A stretch of 64,000 bases of DNA, from assembly GCA_028699065.1 (NCBI GenBank), contig JAQVVH010000001.1, positions 1,136,326 to 1,200,325 on the forward strand. The letters are read 5' to 3'. The notes below the pieces were generated by a model. It did no database searches and was not told the origin of the DNA. It was given only the letters and a program-made list of their open reading frames with translations. This stretch comes from Gallionella sp. (GTDB taxonomy: Bacteria > Pseudomonadota > Gammaproteobacteria > Burkholderiales > Gallionellaceae). Shown here in pieces: positions 47,792 to 56,505 of the stretch. A program made the position numbers and the translations under genes. Within the stretch, counting starts at the first letter, position 1, and the number at the start of each line of letters is the position of its first letter.

Positions 47792-49936
47792 ATGACACTT
47801 CTACAAGGCCTTAATTCCGAGCAGCGGGCCGCCGTCGAACTGCCGCCTCGCTCCGCGCTGATCCTTGCCGGCGCGGGCAGCGGCAAGACCCGTGTGCTCA
47901 CCACGCGCATTGCCTGGCTGATCAGCACAGGGCAGGCCACGCCGTCCGGCATTCTCGCGGTGACCTTTACCAACAAGGCATCGAAAGAGATGGTGACGCG
48001 CCTTACCGCGATGCTGCCGATCAATCCGCGCGGGATGTGGATCGGCACTTTTCACGGACTGTGTAACCGCATGCTGCGCGCGCATTACCGCGAGGCGAAT
48101 CTGCCGCAGACGTTCCAGATTCTCGACAGCGGTGACCAGCTCTCGGCGATCAAGCGCCTGATGAAGGTTATGAATGTGGATGAGGAAAAATATCCGCCAC
48201 GCGAAATGCAATGGTTCATCAGCGGCAACAAGGAAGAAGGCCTGCGCGCTCACGAGGTGGAAGCCTATGATCCTTACACGCGGCGTAAGGTGGAGATTTT
48301 TGCCGAGTACGATGCCCAGTGCCAGCGCGAGGGCGTGGTGGATTTCTCCGAATTACTGCTGCGCTGTTACGAGCTGCTGCAACGCAATGCGCAGCTGCGC
48401 GAACATTATCAGGCACGCTTCCGCCATATTCTGGTGGATGAGTTTCAGGACACCAATCCGCTGCAATATCGCTGGCTCAAGCTGCTGGCCGGGCAGAACA
48501 ACGCAATCTTTGCGGTGGGCGATGATGACCAGTCGATTTACGCCTTTCGCGGCGCGAACGTTGGCAATATGCAGGATTTGCTGCGCGATTTTCGCATCGA
48601 AAATGTCATCAAGCTGGAGCAGAACTACCGCTCCCACGGCAACATTCTGGATGCCGCGAACGCACTGATCAGCCACAATCCCAATCGCCTGGGCAAGAAT
48701 CTCTGGACCGATGCACACAAAGGTGAACAGATTCGCGTGTATGAGGCATCGACCGATATCGATGAAGCCGGTTTTATCGTGGAAGAGGTTCAGCAGCTGC
48801 GGCGCGAAGGCGTGAAGCTTGACGAGATTGCGCTGCTTTATCGTTCCAACGCCCAGTCGCGCGTGCTCGAACACGCACTGGTCTCGGCCGGACTTTCGTA
48901 TCGCGTATATGGCGGGCTGCGCTTTTTCGAGCGCCAGGAAATCAAGCATGCGCTGGCCTATCTGCGCCTCATGGAAAACAGTGAGGACGACAATGCCCTG
49001 CTGCGCATCATCAATTTCCCTACGCGCGGAATCGGTGCGCGCAGCATCGAGCAATTGCAGGAAAGCGCGCGCCAGTTCAACACTTCACTGTTTGATGCGG
49101 CCGCTCGCGCGGGGGGCAAGGTTTCAGCCTTCGTTGCGCTGATCGAATCGCTGCGCGGCGCGATCAAAGATTTACCGCTGCCGGAAATCATCGATCATGT
49201 GCTGGAACACAGTGGTTTGCGCGGCCATTACGAAAACGAAAGATCGACAGCCTCGAAAAAACGCGAAGCGGAAGAGCGCCTCGAAAATCTGAACGAGCTT
49301 TTAAATGCAGCGACGCTATTCGTGCATGAAGCCGAAGATGACGGGTTGACGGCCTTCCTCACGCACGCGTCGCTTGAGTCGGGCGAGCATCAGGCGGGCG
49401 ACAGCGAGGATGCACTGCATCTGATGACCGTGCACGCAGCCAAGGGATTGGAGTTTCACACAGTCTTTATCACCGGGCTGGAGCAGGGCTTGTTTCCGCA
49501 TCAGAACAGCATCGACAGCGGTGAGGTGGATGAGGAGCGTCGCCTTATGTACGTGGCCATTACCCGTGCGCGCCGCCGACTGTATCTGAGTTTTGCGCAG
49601 AGTCGCATGCTGCATGGCCAGGTGCATTACGGCATGGCGTCGAGCTTCCTGCGTGAATTGCCGGAGGCTTTGCTGCACTGGCTCACGCCGCGCTTTGCGG
49701 CTGCAAAACCTGCGACACGTGAGACGGAGAGCTATCTGGCGGCTTTTGGCGCGGCGGCCCCCGCAGCCCCGGCGGCCCTGTGGCGCGCGGGTCAGCGCGT
49801 GTTCCACCAGAAATTTGGCGAGGGCACGATTACCGGTGTGGAAGGCGGCGGCAGCGACGGCCGGGTGCAGGTCAATTTCAAACATGCCGGCAGCAAATGG
49901 CTGGCCCTGGAATATGCCAAGCTCACGGCCGTGTGA
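47792..49936 (+). CDS. uvrD: UvrD/Rep-family DNA helicase
   Basis: A 714-residue superfamily 1A 3'-5' helicase for repair and replication restart. Motifs in order: GLNSEQRAAVE (Q motif), LILAGAGSGKTRVLTTRIAW (Walker A), ILAVTFTNKASKEM, ILVDEFQDTNPLQYRWL, AVGDDDQSIYAFRGA, LEQNYRSHGNILDAANALI, LMTVHAAKGLEFHTVFI and LMYVAITRARRRLYLSFA. The C-terminal Tudor-like tail (RVFHQKFGEGTITGVEGG) favours UvrD over Rep. Confidence 0.93.
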   Translation: MTLLQGLNSEQRAAVELPPRSALILAGAGSGKTRVLTTRIAWLISTGQATPSGILAVTFTNKASKEMVTRLTAMLPINPRGMWIGTFHGLCNRMLRAHYREANLPQTFQILDSGDQLSAIKRLMKVMNVDEEKYPPREMQWFISGNKEEGLRAHEVEAYDPYTRRKVEIFAEYDAQCQREGVVDFSELLLRCYELLQRNAQLREHYQARFRHILVDEFQDTNPLQYRWLKLLAGQNNAIFAVGDDDQSIYAFRGANVGNMQDLLRDFRIENVIKLEQNYRSHGNILDAANALISHNPNRLGKNLWTDAHKGEQIRVYEASTDIDEAGFIVEEVQQLRREGVKLDEIALLYRSNAQSRVLEHALVSAGLSYRVYGGLRFFERQEIKHALAYLRLMENSEDDNALLRIINFPTRGIGARSIEQLQESARQFNTSLFDAAARAGGKVSAFVALIESLRGAIKDLPLPEIIDHVLEHSGLRGHYENERSTASKKREAEERLENLNELLNAATLFVHEAEDDGLTAFLTHASLESGEHQAGDSEDALHLMTVHAAKGLEFHTVFITGLEQGLFPHQNSIDSGEVDEERRLMYVAITRARRRLYLSFAQSRMLHGQVHYGMASSFLRELPEALLHWLTPRFAAAKPATRETESYLAAFGAAAPAAPAALWRAGQRVFHQKFGEGTITGVEGGGSDGRVQVNFKHAGSKWLALEYAKLTAV

Positions 49937-49940
49937 GGGT

Positions 49941-50390
49941 GTGGCGGAGGTGCGCCTGCGTCTGATTGTCGGGAGTTATGCGCGGCTCACGGGTCGGGCG
50001 TTGCTGGACTCCGAGGTCGGCGCGTCGGATTTGCGCGAGGCTTTGTGGCAGGCCCCACGGGCTATCGTCGCGCACGGCACCGAGACCGATCCGGTATTTT
50101 TCTATGGCAACCAGCGGGCACTGGAATTGTTTGAAATGAGTTTTGAACAATTCGCCCGCTTGCCTTCGCGCCTGTCGGCGGAGCCGCTGGCCCAAGCCGC
50201 ACGCGAGAAACTGCTGGCCGAGGTAAGCCGGCGCGGCTATATCGAGGATTACAGTGGGATGCGTGTTGCGAGCAGCGGACGCCGCTTTATGATCACCGGC
50301 GCAACCGTCTGGAATTTACTGGACGAGGCAGGTATTTATCATGGTCAGGCCGCGGTCTTTGTTCCGGCTTCGAGCTGCACCGGCAGTTAG
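49941..50390 (+). CDS. MEKHLA-domain protein
   Basis: A roughly 149-residue PAS-like protein. DPVFFYGNQRALELFEMSFE followed by QFARLPSRLSAEP is the MEKHLA domain pattern, also found at the C-terminus of plant HD-ZIP III factors. The C-terminal IEDYSGMRVASSGRRF and ATVWNLLDEAGIYHGQAA fit the free-standing bacterial form. No ATG is near; GTG 49941 (4 nt after the helicase stop) or GTG 49950 is the likely start. A sensing role is inferred only from the PAS-like fold. Confidence 0.8.
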   Translation: MAEVRLRLIVGSYARLTGRALLDSEVGASDLREALWQAPRAIVAHGTETDPVFFYGNQRALELFEMSFEQFARLPSRLSAEPLAQAAREKLLAEVSRRGYIEDYSGMRVASSGRRFMITGATVWNLLDEAGIYHGQAAVFVPASSCTGS

Positions 50391-50393
50391 ACG

Positions 50394-50888
50394 CTATTCA
50401 GCTGGCGGCGGAAATTTAGCTGCACATTTGTCTGAGACTTCGCGGTTGGCCGCCTGTCCGATTGCGCTGAATTCCAGCACGGCCGTCACCAGCACGAAAA
50501 TCAGCGCGGGGATAACCGCGATACGTGTCAGTGCTGTCCAGAGAATATGGGCCATGCTGGCATTATCTGCGGTCAGACTGACGAGCCAACCGATCAGCAC
50601 CAGCGTTCCGGAAATCGCATAGCCCAGCAGCAGCAGTTTGGCCCGGTTGAAACACAGGCGCCAGTGCATATTGACGAACCAGCGGGCGGGGCGACGGCTG
50701 CGCAGAAAGATATAGGCGATCAGGCTGCCGGTCAGCAACAGCGGGACCAGCAGACCGAGCATGCCGAGTTTGAGTGCAATAACCGCCGGGGTCATCAACA
50801 GATTAACCATCAGCACACCGGCGATGTACAAATTATGCGGCTGCTGGGCTTTGCGAACATCCAGAGACGTGGCTTGGGGGTAACGCAT
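50394..50888 (-). CDS. Hypothetical membrane protein
   Basis: A 164-residue protein with about four hydrophobic helices (LYIAGVLMVNLLMTPAVIAL, GLLVPLLLTGSLIAYIF, LLLLGYAISGTLVLIGWLV, VIPALIFVLVTAVLEF). I do not recognise the family. Start ATG 50888 is one base after the stop of the upstream membrane-protein gene; a longer frame to 50975 lies within that gene. It ends the minus-strand operon with the kinase and DUF2782 genes and is convergent with the MEKHLA gene. Confidence 0.7.
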   Translation of the reverse strand: MRYPQATSLDVRKAQQPHNLYIAGVLMVNLLMTPAVIALKLGMLGLLVPLLLTGSLIAYIFLRSRRPARWFVNMHWRLCFNRAKLLLLGYAISGTLVLIGWLVSLTADNASMAHILWTALTRIAVIPALIFVLVTAVLEFSAIGQAANREVSDKCAAKFPPPAE

Positions 50889-50889
50889 G

Positions 50890-51636
50890 TCAATTTCCTT
50901 CGGTTGTGTTTTCCAGCGGGCGAGTGTCCGGAATGAATATTTGCCGATAGCTCGCGTACATGGAGGTGAAAACAATCGGCAGCAGTATTAGCCAGCCCAG
51001 CATCATCGGCATACTGGCCAGTACGCCCAGGAACAGCAGAGTGGCCCCATAAACCAGCATCGGGGCAAAATTCGCCAGGAAGCCATGCAGGCTGAGCTTG
51101 AGTGCGGCGACGGGCGGGACACCGTTGAAATAAACCAGCATGGGGGCGAATTGCATGGCCATCATCAGGACGGCGAAAAGTGCCAGTCCCACGAGCGCGG
51201 AAAGTCCGGCGCCGGTAATGGCCTGAGCCAGGATTTGCGGATCTTCCGGCGGCTGGCCGCTCATCAGCAGACTGACCAGCGTACCCCCGCCGATCAGCAT
51301 CATGACGCCGAAAATCAGGAATTGGCCAACCAGCGATACGCCACCCAGCGTGACCAGCTGCGCAGTCTGCCGGCGGAAACCGTTCAGCAGATGCGGCAGT
51401 TCCAATTCGTCATCCTGTTCCAGTGCCCGACAGCCGCTCATCAATCCGGCAATGACCACGGGCATTAACAGGCTGGCCAGCGGTTCGCCAACGACGGGTA
51501 CGGCCGACAATCCCGCAGCTGCAAAAAAACAGATCACCAGCAGAACCACCCAGAGCAGCGGCGCTTTCATGAATAGCGCATAGCCCTGTTTCAGCCATTG
51601 CCAGCCACTGCCGGCGGGCAAGCGTTGATAGTTCAT
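50890..51636 (-). CDS. BPSS1780-family membrane protein
   Basis: A 248-residue protein with about six hydrophobic segments and an N-terminal LPAGSGWQWLKQGYALFMKA, which resembles the BPSS1780 family of betaproteobacterial membrane proteins of unknown function. The A-C-terminal IVFTSMYASYRQIF is typical. It overlaps the kinase stop as ATGA and is one base from the next gene. Confidence 0.75.
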   Translation of the reverse strand: MNYQRLPAGSGWQWLKQGYALFMKAPLLWVVLLVICFFAAAGLSAVPVVGEPLASLLMPVVIAGLMSGCRALEQDDELELPHLLNGFRRQTAQLVTLGGVSLVGQFLIFGVMMLIGGGTLVSLLMSGQPPEDPQILAQAITGAGLSALVGLALFAVLMMAMQFAPMLVYFNGVPPVAALKLSLHGFLANFAPMLVYGATLLFLGVLASMPMMLGWLILLPIVFTSMYASYRQIFIPDTRPLENTTEGN

Positions 51637-52595
51637 TCGTTTCCTTCCACGGTTAAATTCAGGGCCTGCGGACGGGCAATGTGCTGCCGCAGGATGCGCT
51701 CGAAATGTTCCGGATCATGCGCATTGACCAGCTCGCCGTCGCGCGGCAGGTGCAGATCATACAGGCGCGACAGCCAGAATCGCAGTGCGGCGAGGCGCAG
51801 CAGCATCGGCCAGGCGGCTTGTTCGGTGGTTTGCAAGGGGCGCACGGCGTGGTAAGCCGTGACGAGTGCCTGCGCGCGCGCATCGTCCAGACGACTGTTA
51901 CCGTTGTCGATGCACCAGTCATTTACGGTAATCGCCAAGTCATACAACAAAGCGTCACTGCAGGCGAAATAAAAATCGATCAGACCGCCCACGCGATCGT
52001 CTTCCAGCAGGACGTTGTCACGGAACAGGTCGGCGTGGATCACGCCCTGCGGCAGATTGCGCCACTCCTGCCCGGCATGCGCTGCAACTTCGCTGTCGAG
52101 CAGGGCGATTTGCATCGCGTTTAGAAAAGGTTTGACCTGTGGGGCGGTGAGTGTGCGCCAGCGGGTACCGCGCGGATTCGGCATCATTTGGTTGAAGCTT
52201 TGGCCGGCGATGTGCATCTGTGCGAGCATCGCGCCGACCGCGGCACATTGCGCCGGGTTGGGTCGCGTCACGGATTTCCCCGCAAGCCGCGTGGCAATGC
52301 AGACAGGCTTGCCGTTCAGCGAGCTCAGTAGCTGGTTCCGCCGGTTCGCCATCGGGCTGGGGCACGGAATGCCGTGACGCGACAGATGCGCCATGAGATT
52401 CAGATAAAAGGGCAATTCGTCCGCGGTGAGCTTTTCAAACAGCGTCAGGACGAAGCGGCCGTTGGCGGTGGTGACGAAATAATTGGTGTTTTCGATACCG
52501 GATGCAATGCCCTGCATTTCCAGAAGCCGGCCCAGCGAAAACTCACCCAACCAGGCGGTGAGCTCCGCCTCCGAGACGGGGGTAAATACAGCCAT
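51633..52595 (-). CDS. thrB: Homoserine kinase, APH-fold type (ThrB2-like)
   Basis: The 320-residue kinase starts MAVFTPVSEAELTAWLGEFS and has GIENTNYFVTTANGRFVLTL (nucleotide loop), GVIHADLFRDNVLLEDDRVG (the H-x-D-x4-N catalytic loop) and GLIDFYFACSDALLYDLA. It is the aminoglycoside-phosphotransferase-like homoserine kinase used by many proteobacteria for threonine synthesis. The start is one base after the DUF2782 stop; an earlier ATG at 52685 is inside that gene. Confidence 0.88.
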   Translation of the reverse strand: MAVFTPVSEAELTAWLGEFSLGRLLEMQGIASGIENTNYFVTTANGRFVLTLFEKLTADELPFYLNLMAHLSRHGIPCPSPMANRRNQLLSSLNGKPVCIATRLAGKSVTRPNPAQCAAVGAMLAQMHIAGQSFNQMMPNPRGTRWRTLTAPQVKPFLNAMQIALLDSEVAAHAGQEWRNLPQGVIHADLFRDNVLLEDDRVGGLIDFYFACSDALLYDLAITVNDWCIDNGNSRLDDARAQALVTAYHAVRPLQTTEQAAWPMLLRLAALRFWLSRLYDLHLPRDGELVNAHDPEHFERILRQHIARPQALNLTVEGNE

Positions 52596-52596
52596 T

Positions 52597-52929
52597 TCAG
52601 AACGTGTGAATAATCCAGCGCGGAACCCGCAATCCGGAATCCAACCCCTCCTGCCGCACAAACTTTCCGTCGCCCCGGTCATCAACCAGATAGTAGGGTA
52701 CCCCGTGCTTCGGGGTGACTTTGATCATGTACAGCCGGCCGTTGATGCGATATTCCTCGACGGTTTGCTCGGTCTCCTTGGTGATGGTGACCTGCGGTTC
52801 CTCGGGGGGCGCCTCATCGGGTTCAAACGCGGGTGGCGGCGCCAGCGGCTCCAGATTGGGCGGAACGGGATCCTGGGCAAACGCGGCCGACGAAAGGCTG
52901 CCCAGCAGTATGAAAGTCAGGAGGCGCAT
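52597..52929 (-). CDS. DUF2782 periplasmic protein
   Basis: A 110-residue exported protein: signal peptide MRLLTFILLGSLSSAAFAQD, a Pro/Glu-rich linker, and the DUF2782 domain with EYRINGRLYMIKVTPKHGVP and YYLVDDRGDGKF. Function is unknown. It is usually encoded next to the homoserine kinase and polA in betaproteobacteria, as here. Confidence 0.88.
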   Translation of the reverse strand: MRLLTFILLGSLSSAAFAQDPVPPNLEPLAPPPAFEPDEAPPEEPQVTITKETEQTVEEYRINGRLYMIKVTPKHGVPYYLVDDRGDGKFVRQEGLDSGLRVPRWIIHTF

Positions 52930-53009
52930 CGCAGAAACCCTGCAGAGTTGAAGTGGCTGCATTTTAGCCGATTTTGCGGCATCGCCCGATAATCTATGTG
53001 CGAGCGTAT

Positions 53010-53726
53010 CTACAGGTAAAGTTGCCGTTCGCGCTCGGCTTCCGAGGGGCCGAAGCCGCGCGATTCGTAATGCTTGAAAATCGCGCTGACGATGGCTTCG
53101 GGATCATCGATGAGCTGCACCAGATCCAGATCTTCCGCACCGATCATTTGTTCTTCCAACAGCGTGTTGCGAATCCAGTCCAGCATGCCCCCCCAGAATT
53201 TACTGCCGACCAGAATGATGGGAATACGCCGCGATTTGCCGGTTTGCACTAGTGTGAGCGCTTCCATGAGTTCGTCCAGCGTGCCGAAGCCGCCGGGCAT
53301 GACGACATAGGCGCTCGCAAATTTCACGAACATGACTTTGCGTGCAAAGAAATGCTGGAAGGTCTGGCTGATGTTCTGATAGTGATTACTCACCTGCTCG
53401 TGCGGCAATTGGATGTTCAGGCCGATGCTGGGGGATTTGCCGTAATACGCGCCCTTGTTCGCGGCCTCCATGATGCCGGGGCCGCCGCCGGAGATGACCG
53501 AAAACCCGGCATCGGAAAGCTGCCGCGCAATCTCTTCGGTCAGTTTGTAATAGGGGTGATCCGGCTTGGTTCGCGCGCTGCCAAAAATGCTGACGGCGGG
53601 ATGAATGCTGTTGAGGCGGTCGGTCGCCGCGACAAACTCTGACATAATCCCGAAAACACGCCAGGCTTCTTTTGAATCCCAGGATTCCGGATTGGCCGGT
53701 GCGGGCAGTTTTGACAGCGAATTCAT
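53010..53726 (-). CDS. LOG-family (TIGR00730) nucleotide phosphoribohydrolase-like protein
   Basis: The 238-residue protein has a Rossmann fold with VSIFGSARTKPDHPYYKL, VISGGGPGIMEAANKGAYYG and the LOG hallmark VVMPGGFGTLDELMEAL (P-G-G-x-G-T-x-x-E). LOG enzymes release the base from nucleoside monophosphates. A nucleotide-salvage role is likely; cytokinin production is not implied. Its ATG is 24 bp from the divergent polA start, so the two promoters must overlap or lie in coding sequence. Confidence 0.9.
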   Translation of the reverse strand: MNSLSKLPAPANPESWDSKEAWRVFGIMSEFVAATDRLNSIHPAVSIFGSARTKPDHPYYKLTEEIARQLSDAGFSVISGGGPGIMEAANKGAYYGKSPSIGLNIQLPHEQVSNHYQNISQTFQHFFARKVMFVKFASAYVVMPGGFGTLDELMEALTLVQTGKSRRIPIILVGSKFWGGMLDWIRNTLLEEQMIGAEDLDLVQLIDDPEAIVSAIFKHYESRGFGPSEAERERQLYL

Positions 53727-53750
53727 GCAATCACCCTCGTGCGGAACACA

Positions 53751-56486
53751 ATGAAAAGATTACTTCTGGTGGACGGTTCATCATTTCTTTACCGTGCCTT
53801 TCACGCCATGCCGGATTTACGCAATCGCGACGGGTTTCCGACCGGCGCGATCTACGGCATGCTCAACATGCTGCGCAAGCTACGCCACGACTTTCCGGCG
53901 GATTATAGCCTGTGCGTCTTCGATGCCAAGGGTAAAACCTTTCGCGACGATTGGTATCCGGAATACAAGGCCCAGCGACCGTCCATGCCGGAAGACCTTG
54001 CCCGCCAGATCGAACCGCTGCAGCAGGCAATCATGGCCGCCGGCTGGAATGTGCTCGCCCAGGAAGGCGTCGAGGCGGACGATGTGATCGGCACCCTGGC
54101 ACAGCAGGCTGCGCGCGATGGTGTGGCCTGCGTGGTCGCGACCGGCGACAAGGATTTGGCGCAGCTGGTCGATGCGCATGTCACGCTGGTCAACACCATG
54201 AATAACGAAGTGCTGGACGTGGCGGGCGTTACCGCCAAATTTGGCGTTCCGCCCGAGCGCATCCTCGATTTTCTGACGCTGACCGGCGACGCGGTGGACA
54301 ACGTGCCCGGCGTGGCCAAATGCGGTCCGAAGACCGCCGTCAAATGGCTTTCGGAATATGGTTCACTGGATAATCTGGTCGCGCATGCCGATGCCGTTAA
54401 AGGGGTGGTGGGCGGCAACTTGCGTGCGGCGCTGGATTGGCTGCCGCAGGCGCGGCGGCTACTCACGGTGAAATGCGATGTCGAATTGCCGCAGCCCTAC
54501 GATGCGCTGGTCGCGCCGGACAGTGATCCGGAAAAACTGCGCGAGTTGTATGAGCGTTTTGGCTTCAAAACCTGGCTGCGCGAGCTGTCTTCCGGCGTTG
54601 CGTCCGCCCAGCCAGAAGTGTTGCCGCCGGAAAATACAGGGCAGCAGGATTTTTTCGGGGAAGATGCGCAGCGCAACGACACGTCCCGGTATGAATTGTT
54701 GCTGACCGAAGCGCAGCTTGATGTCTGGATGGAAAAGCTGCTGGCCGCCGATATCGTGTCGCTGGACACCGAGACGACCGGCTTGGACGTGATGAATGCG
54801 CAGCTGGTCGGCATTTCATTCGCAATCCAGCCGCAGCATGCCGCGTATCTGCCGCTGGCGCACGTCTATCCGGGCGCGCCGGAGCAGCTCAATCGCGAGG
54901 CCGTGCTGCACAAACTCGCGCCCTGGCTGGAAAGCCAGACGCACAAAAAGGTCGGCCAGAATCTCAAATACGATCTGCATATTTTTGCCAACCACGGCAT
55001 CCGGCTCGCGGGGATTTACGACGACACGCTGCTGGAATCCTATGTGCTGGAAAGCCACAAGCCGCACGAACTGGGCAGTCTGGCGCTACGTCATCTTGGG
55101 CTTTCCACGATCAGTTATACCGATGTGGTGGGCAAAGGCGCCAAGCAGATTTGTTTTGATCAGGTCGATCTGGAGACGGCGGGTCGTTACGCCGCCGAGG
55201 ACGCCGACATCACGCTGCGTGTGCATCGCGAATTCGCGCCGGAAATCGCGGCACATGCGGGTTTGCAATATGTCTACCGAGACATTGAACTGCCGGCGCT
55301 GCACGTGTTGCAAACAATGGAGCGTCAGGGCGTGTTGCTCGATACCGCGCTGTTACAAGTGCAGAGCCGCGAACTTGGCGAGAAGCTGCTCGCACTGGAG
55401 ACGCGGGCGCACGAGGCTGCCGGACAACCGTTCAATCTGAATTCACCGAAACAGATTCAGGAAATTCTGTTCGAAAAACTCGGGCTGCCGGTGAAAAAGA
55501 AGACGCCGGGGGGCACGCCTTCCACCGATGAGGAGGTCTTGCAGGAGCTCGCGCTGGATTATCCCCTGCCGAAAATTCTGCTCGACTATCGCGGCCTCGC
55601 GAAACTCAAATCCACCTACACCGACAAATTACCGCTCATGGTCAACCGCCGGACCGGGCGTGTGCATACCAGCTATTCGCAAGCGGTGGCGGTGACCGGC
55701 CGTTTGGCTTCCAGCGATCCGAACCTGCAGAACATTCCCGTCCGAACCGCCGAAGGGCGCCGCATCCGCGAGGCCTTCATTGCGCCGTCCGGGTGCCGTA
55801 TCGTCTCGGCGGATTACTCGCAAATCGAACTGCGCATCATGGCGCATCTTTCGGGGGACACCGGCTTGCTGCGTGCCTTTGCCAACGGCGAAGATGTGCA
55901 TCGCGCTACGGCGGCCGAGATATTCATGGTCACCCCCGAGGAAGTGGACAGCGAGCAGCGCCGCTACGCCAAGGTCATCAATTTTGGTTTGATCTACGGT
56001 ATGTCAGCCTTCGGGTTGGCGCGCCAGCTGGGTATCGAGCGCGCCGCCGCGCAGGCCTACATCGACCGATATTTTGCACGCTATCCCGGTGTGGCCGACT
56101 ACATGCAGCGCACGCGCGAGCAGGCCAAGCGTCAGGGCTATGTGGAAACCGTTTTTGGCCGGCGCCTGTGGCTTCCTGATATCAATGCGGCCAATGGCAT
56201 GAAGCGTCAGGCCGCCGAACGCGCGGCGATCAATGCACCGATGCAGGGTACGGCTGCCGATCTGATCAAGCTAGCGATGATTGCTGTGCAGCACTGGCTG
56301 GAAGAGGAGGGATTGCAGAGCCGTCTGATCATGCAGGTGCATGATGAACTGGTGCTCGAAACTCCTGAAAATGAACTGGCGCGGGTGCAGGAAAAACTGC
56401 GCGCACTGATGTGTCACGTCGCCTTGCTCGATGTGCCGCTGGAAGTCGGTATCGGTACGGGTAGCAACTGGGAGGCGGCACATTAA
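53751..56486 (+). CDS. polA: DNA polymerase I
   Basis: The 911-residue polymerase has all three domains: the 5' nuclease (MKRLLLVDGSSFLYRAFHAM, EGVEADDVIGTLAQQA, ATGDKDLAQLVD), the 3'-5' exonuclease with intact D-x-E (IVSLDTETTGLDVM), and the polymerase (SADYSQIELRIMAHLSGD, RYAKVINFGLIYGMSAFGLA, MQVHDELVLETPE). Proofreading residues are kept, as in E. coli. ATG 53751 is preferred over a GTG 12 nt upstream. Confidence 0.97.
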   Translation: MKRLLLVDGSSFLYRAFHAMPDLRNRDGFPTGAIYGMLNMLRKLRHDFPADYSLCVFDAKGKTFRDDWYPEYKAQRPSMPEDLARQIEPLQQAIMAAGWNVLAQEGVEADDVIGTLAQQAARDGVACVVATGDKDLAQLVDAHVTLVNTMNNEVLDVAGVTAKFGVPPERILDFLTLTGDAVDNVPGVAKCGPKTAVKWLSEYGSLDNLVAHADAVKGVVGGNLRAALDWLPQARRLLTVKCDVELPQPYDALVAPDSDPEKLRELYERFGFKTWLRELSSGVASAQPEVLPPENTGQQDFFGEDAQRNDTSRYELLLTEAQLDVWMEKLLAADIVSLDTETTGLDVMNAQLVGISFAIQPQHAAYLPLAHVYPGAPEQLNREAVLHKLAPWLESQTHKKVGQNLKYDLHIFANHGIRLAGIYDDTLLESYVLESHKPHELGSLALRHLGLSTISYTDVVGKGAKQICFDQVDLETAGRYAAEDADITLRVHREFAPEIAAHAGLQYVYRDIELPALHVLQTMERQGVLLDTALLQVQSRELGEKLLALETRAHEAAGQPFNLNSPKQIQEILFEKLGLPVKKKTPGGTPSTDEEVLQELALDYPLPKILLDYRGLAKLKSTYTDKLPLMVNRRTGRVHTSYSQAVAVTGRLASSDPNLQNIPVRTAEGRRIREAFIAPSGCRIVSADYSQIELRIMAHLSGDTGLLRAFANGEDVHRATAAEIFMVTPEEVDSEQRRYAKVINFGLIYGMSAFGLARQLGIERAAAQAYIDRYFARYPGVADYMQRTREQAKRQGYVETVFGRRLWLPDINAANGMKRQAAERAAINAPMQGTAADLIKLAMIAVQHWLEEEGLQSRLIMQVHDELVLETPENELARVQEKLRALMCHVALLDVPLEVGIGTGSNWEAAH

Positions 56487-56505
56487 CCAAGCTGCCGGAA
56501 TTTAT

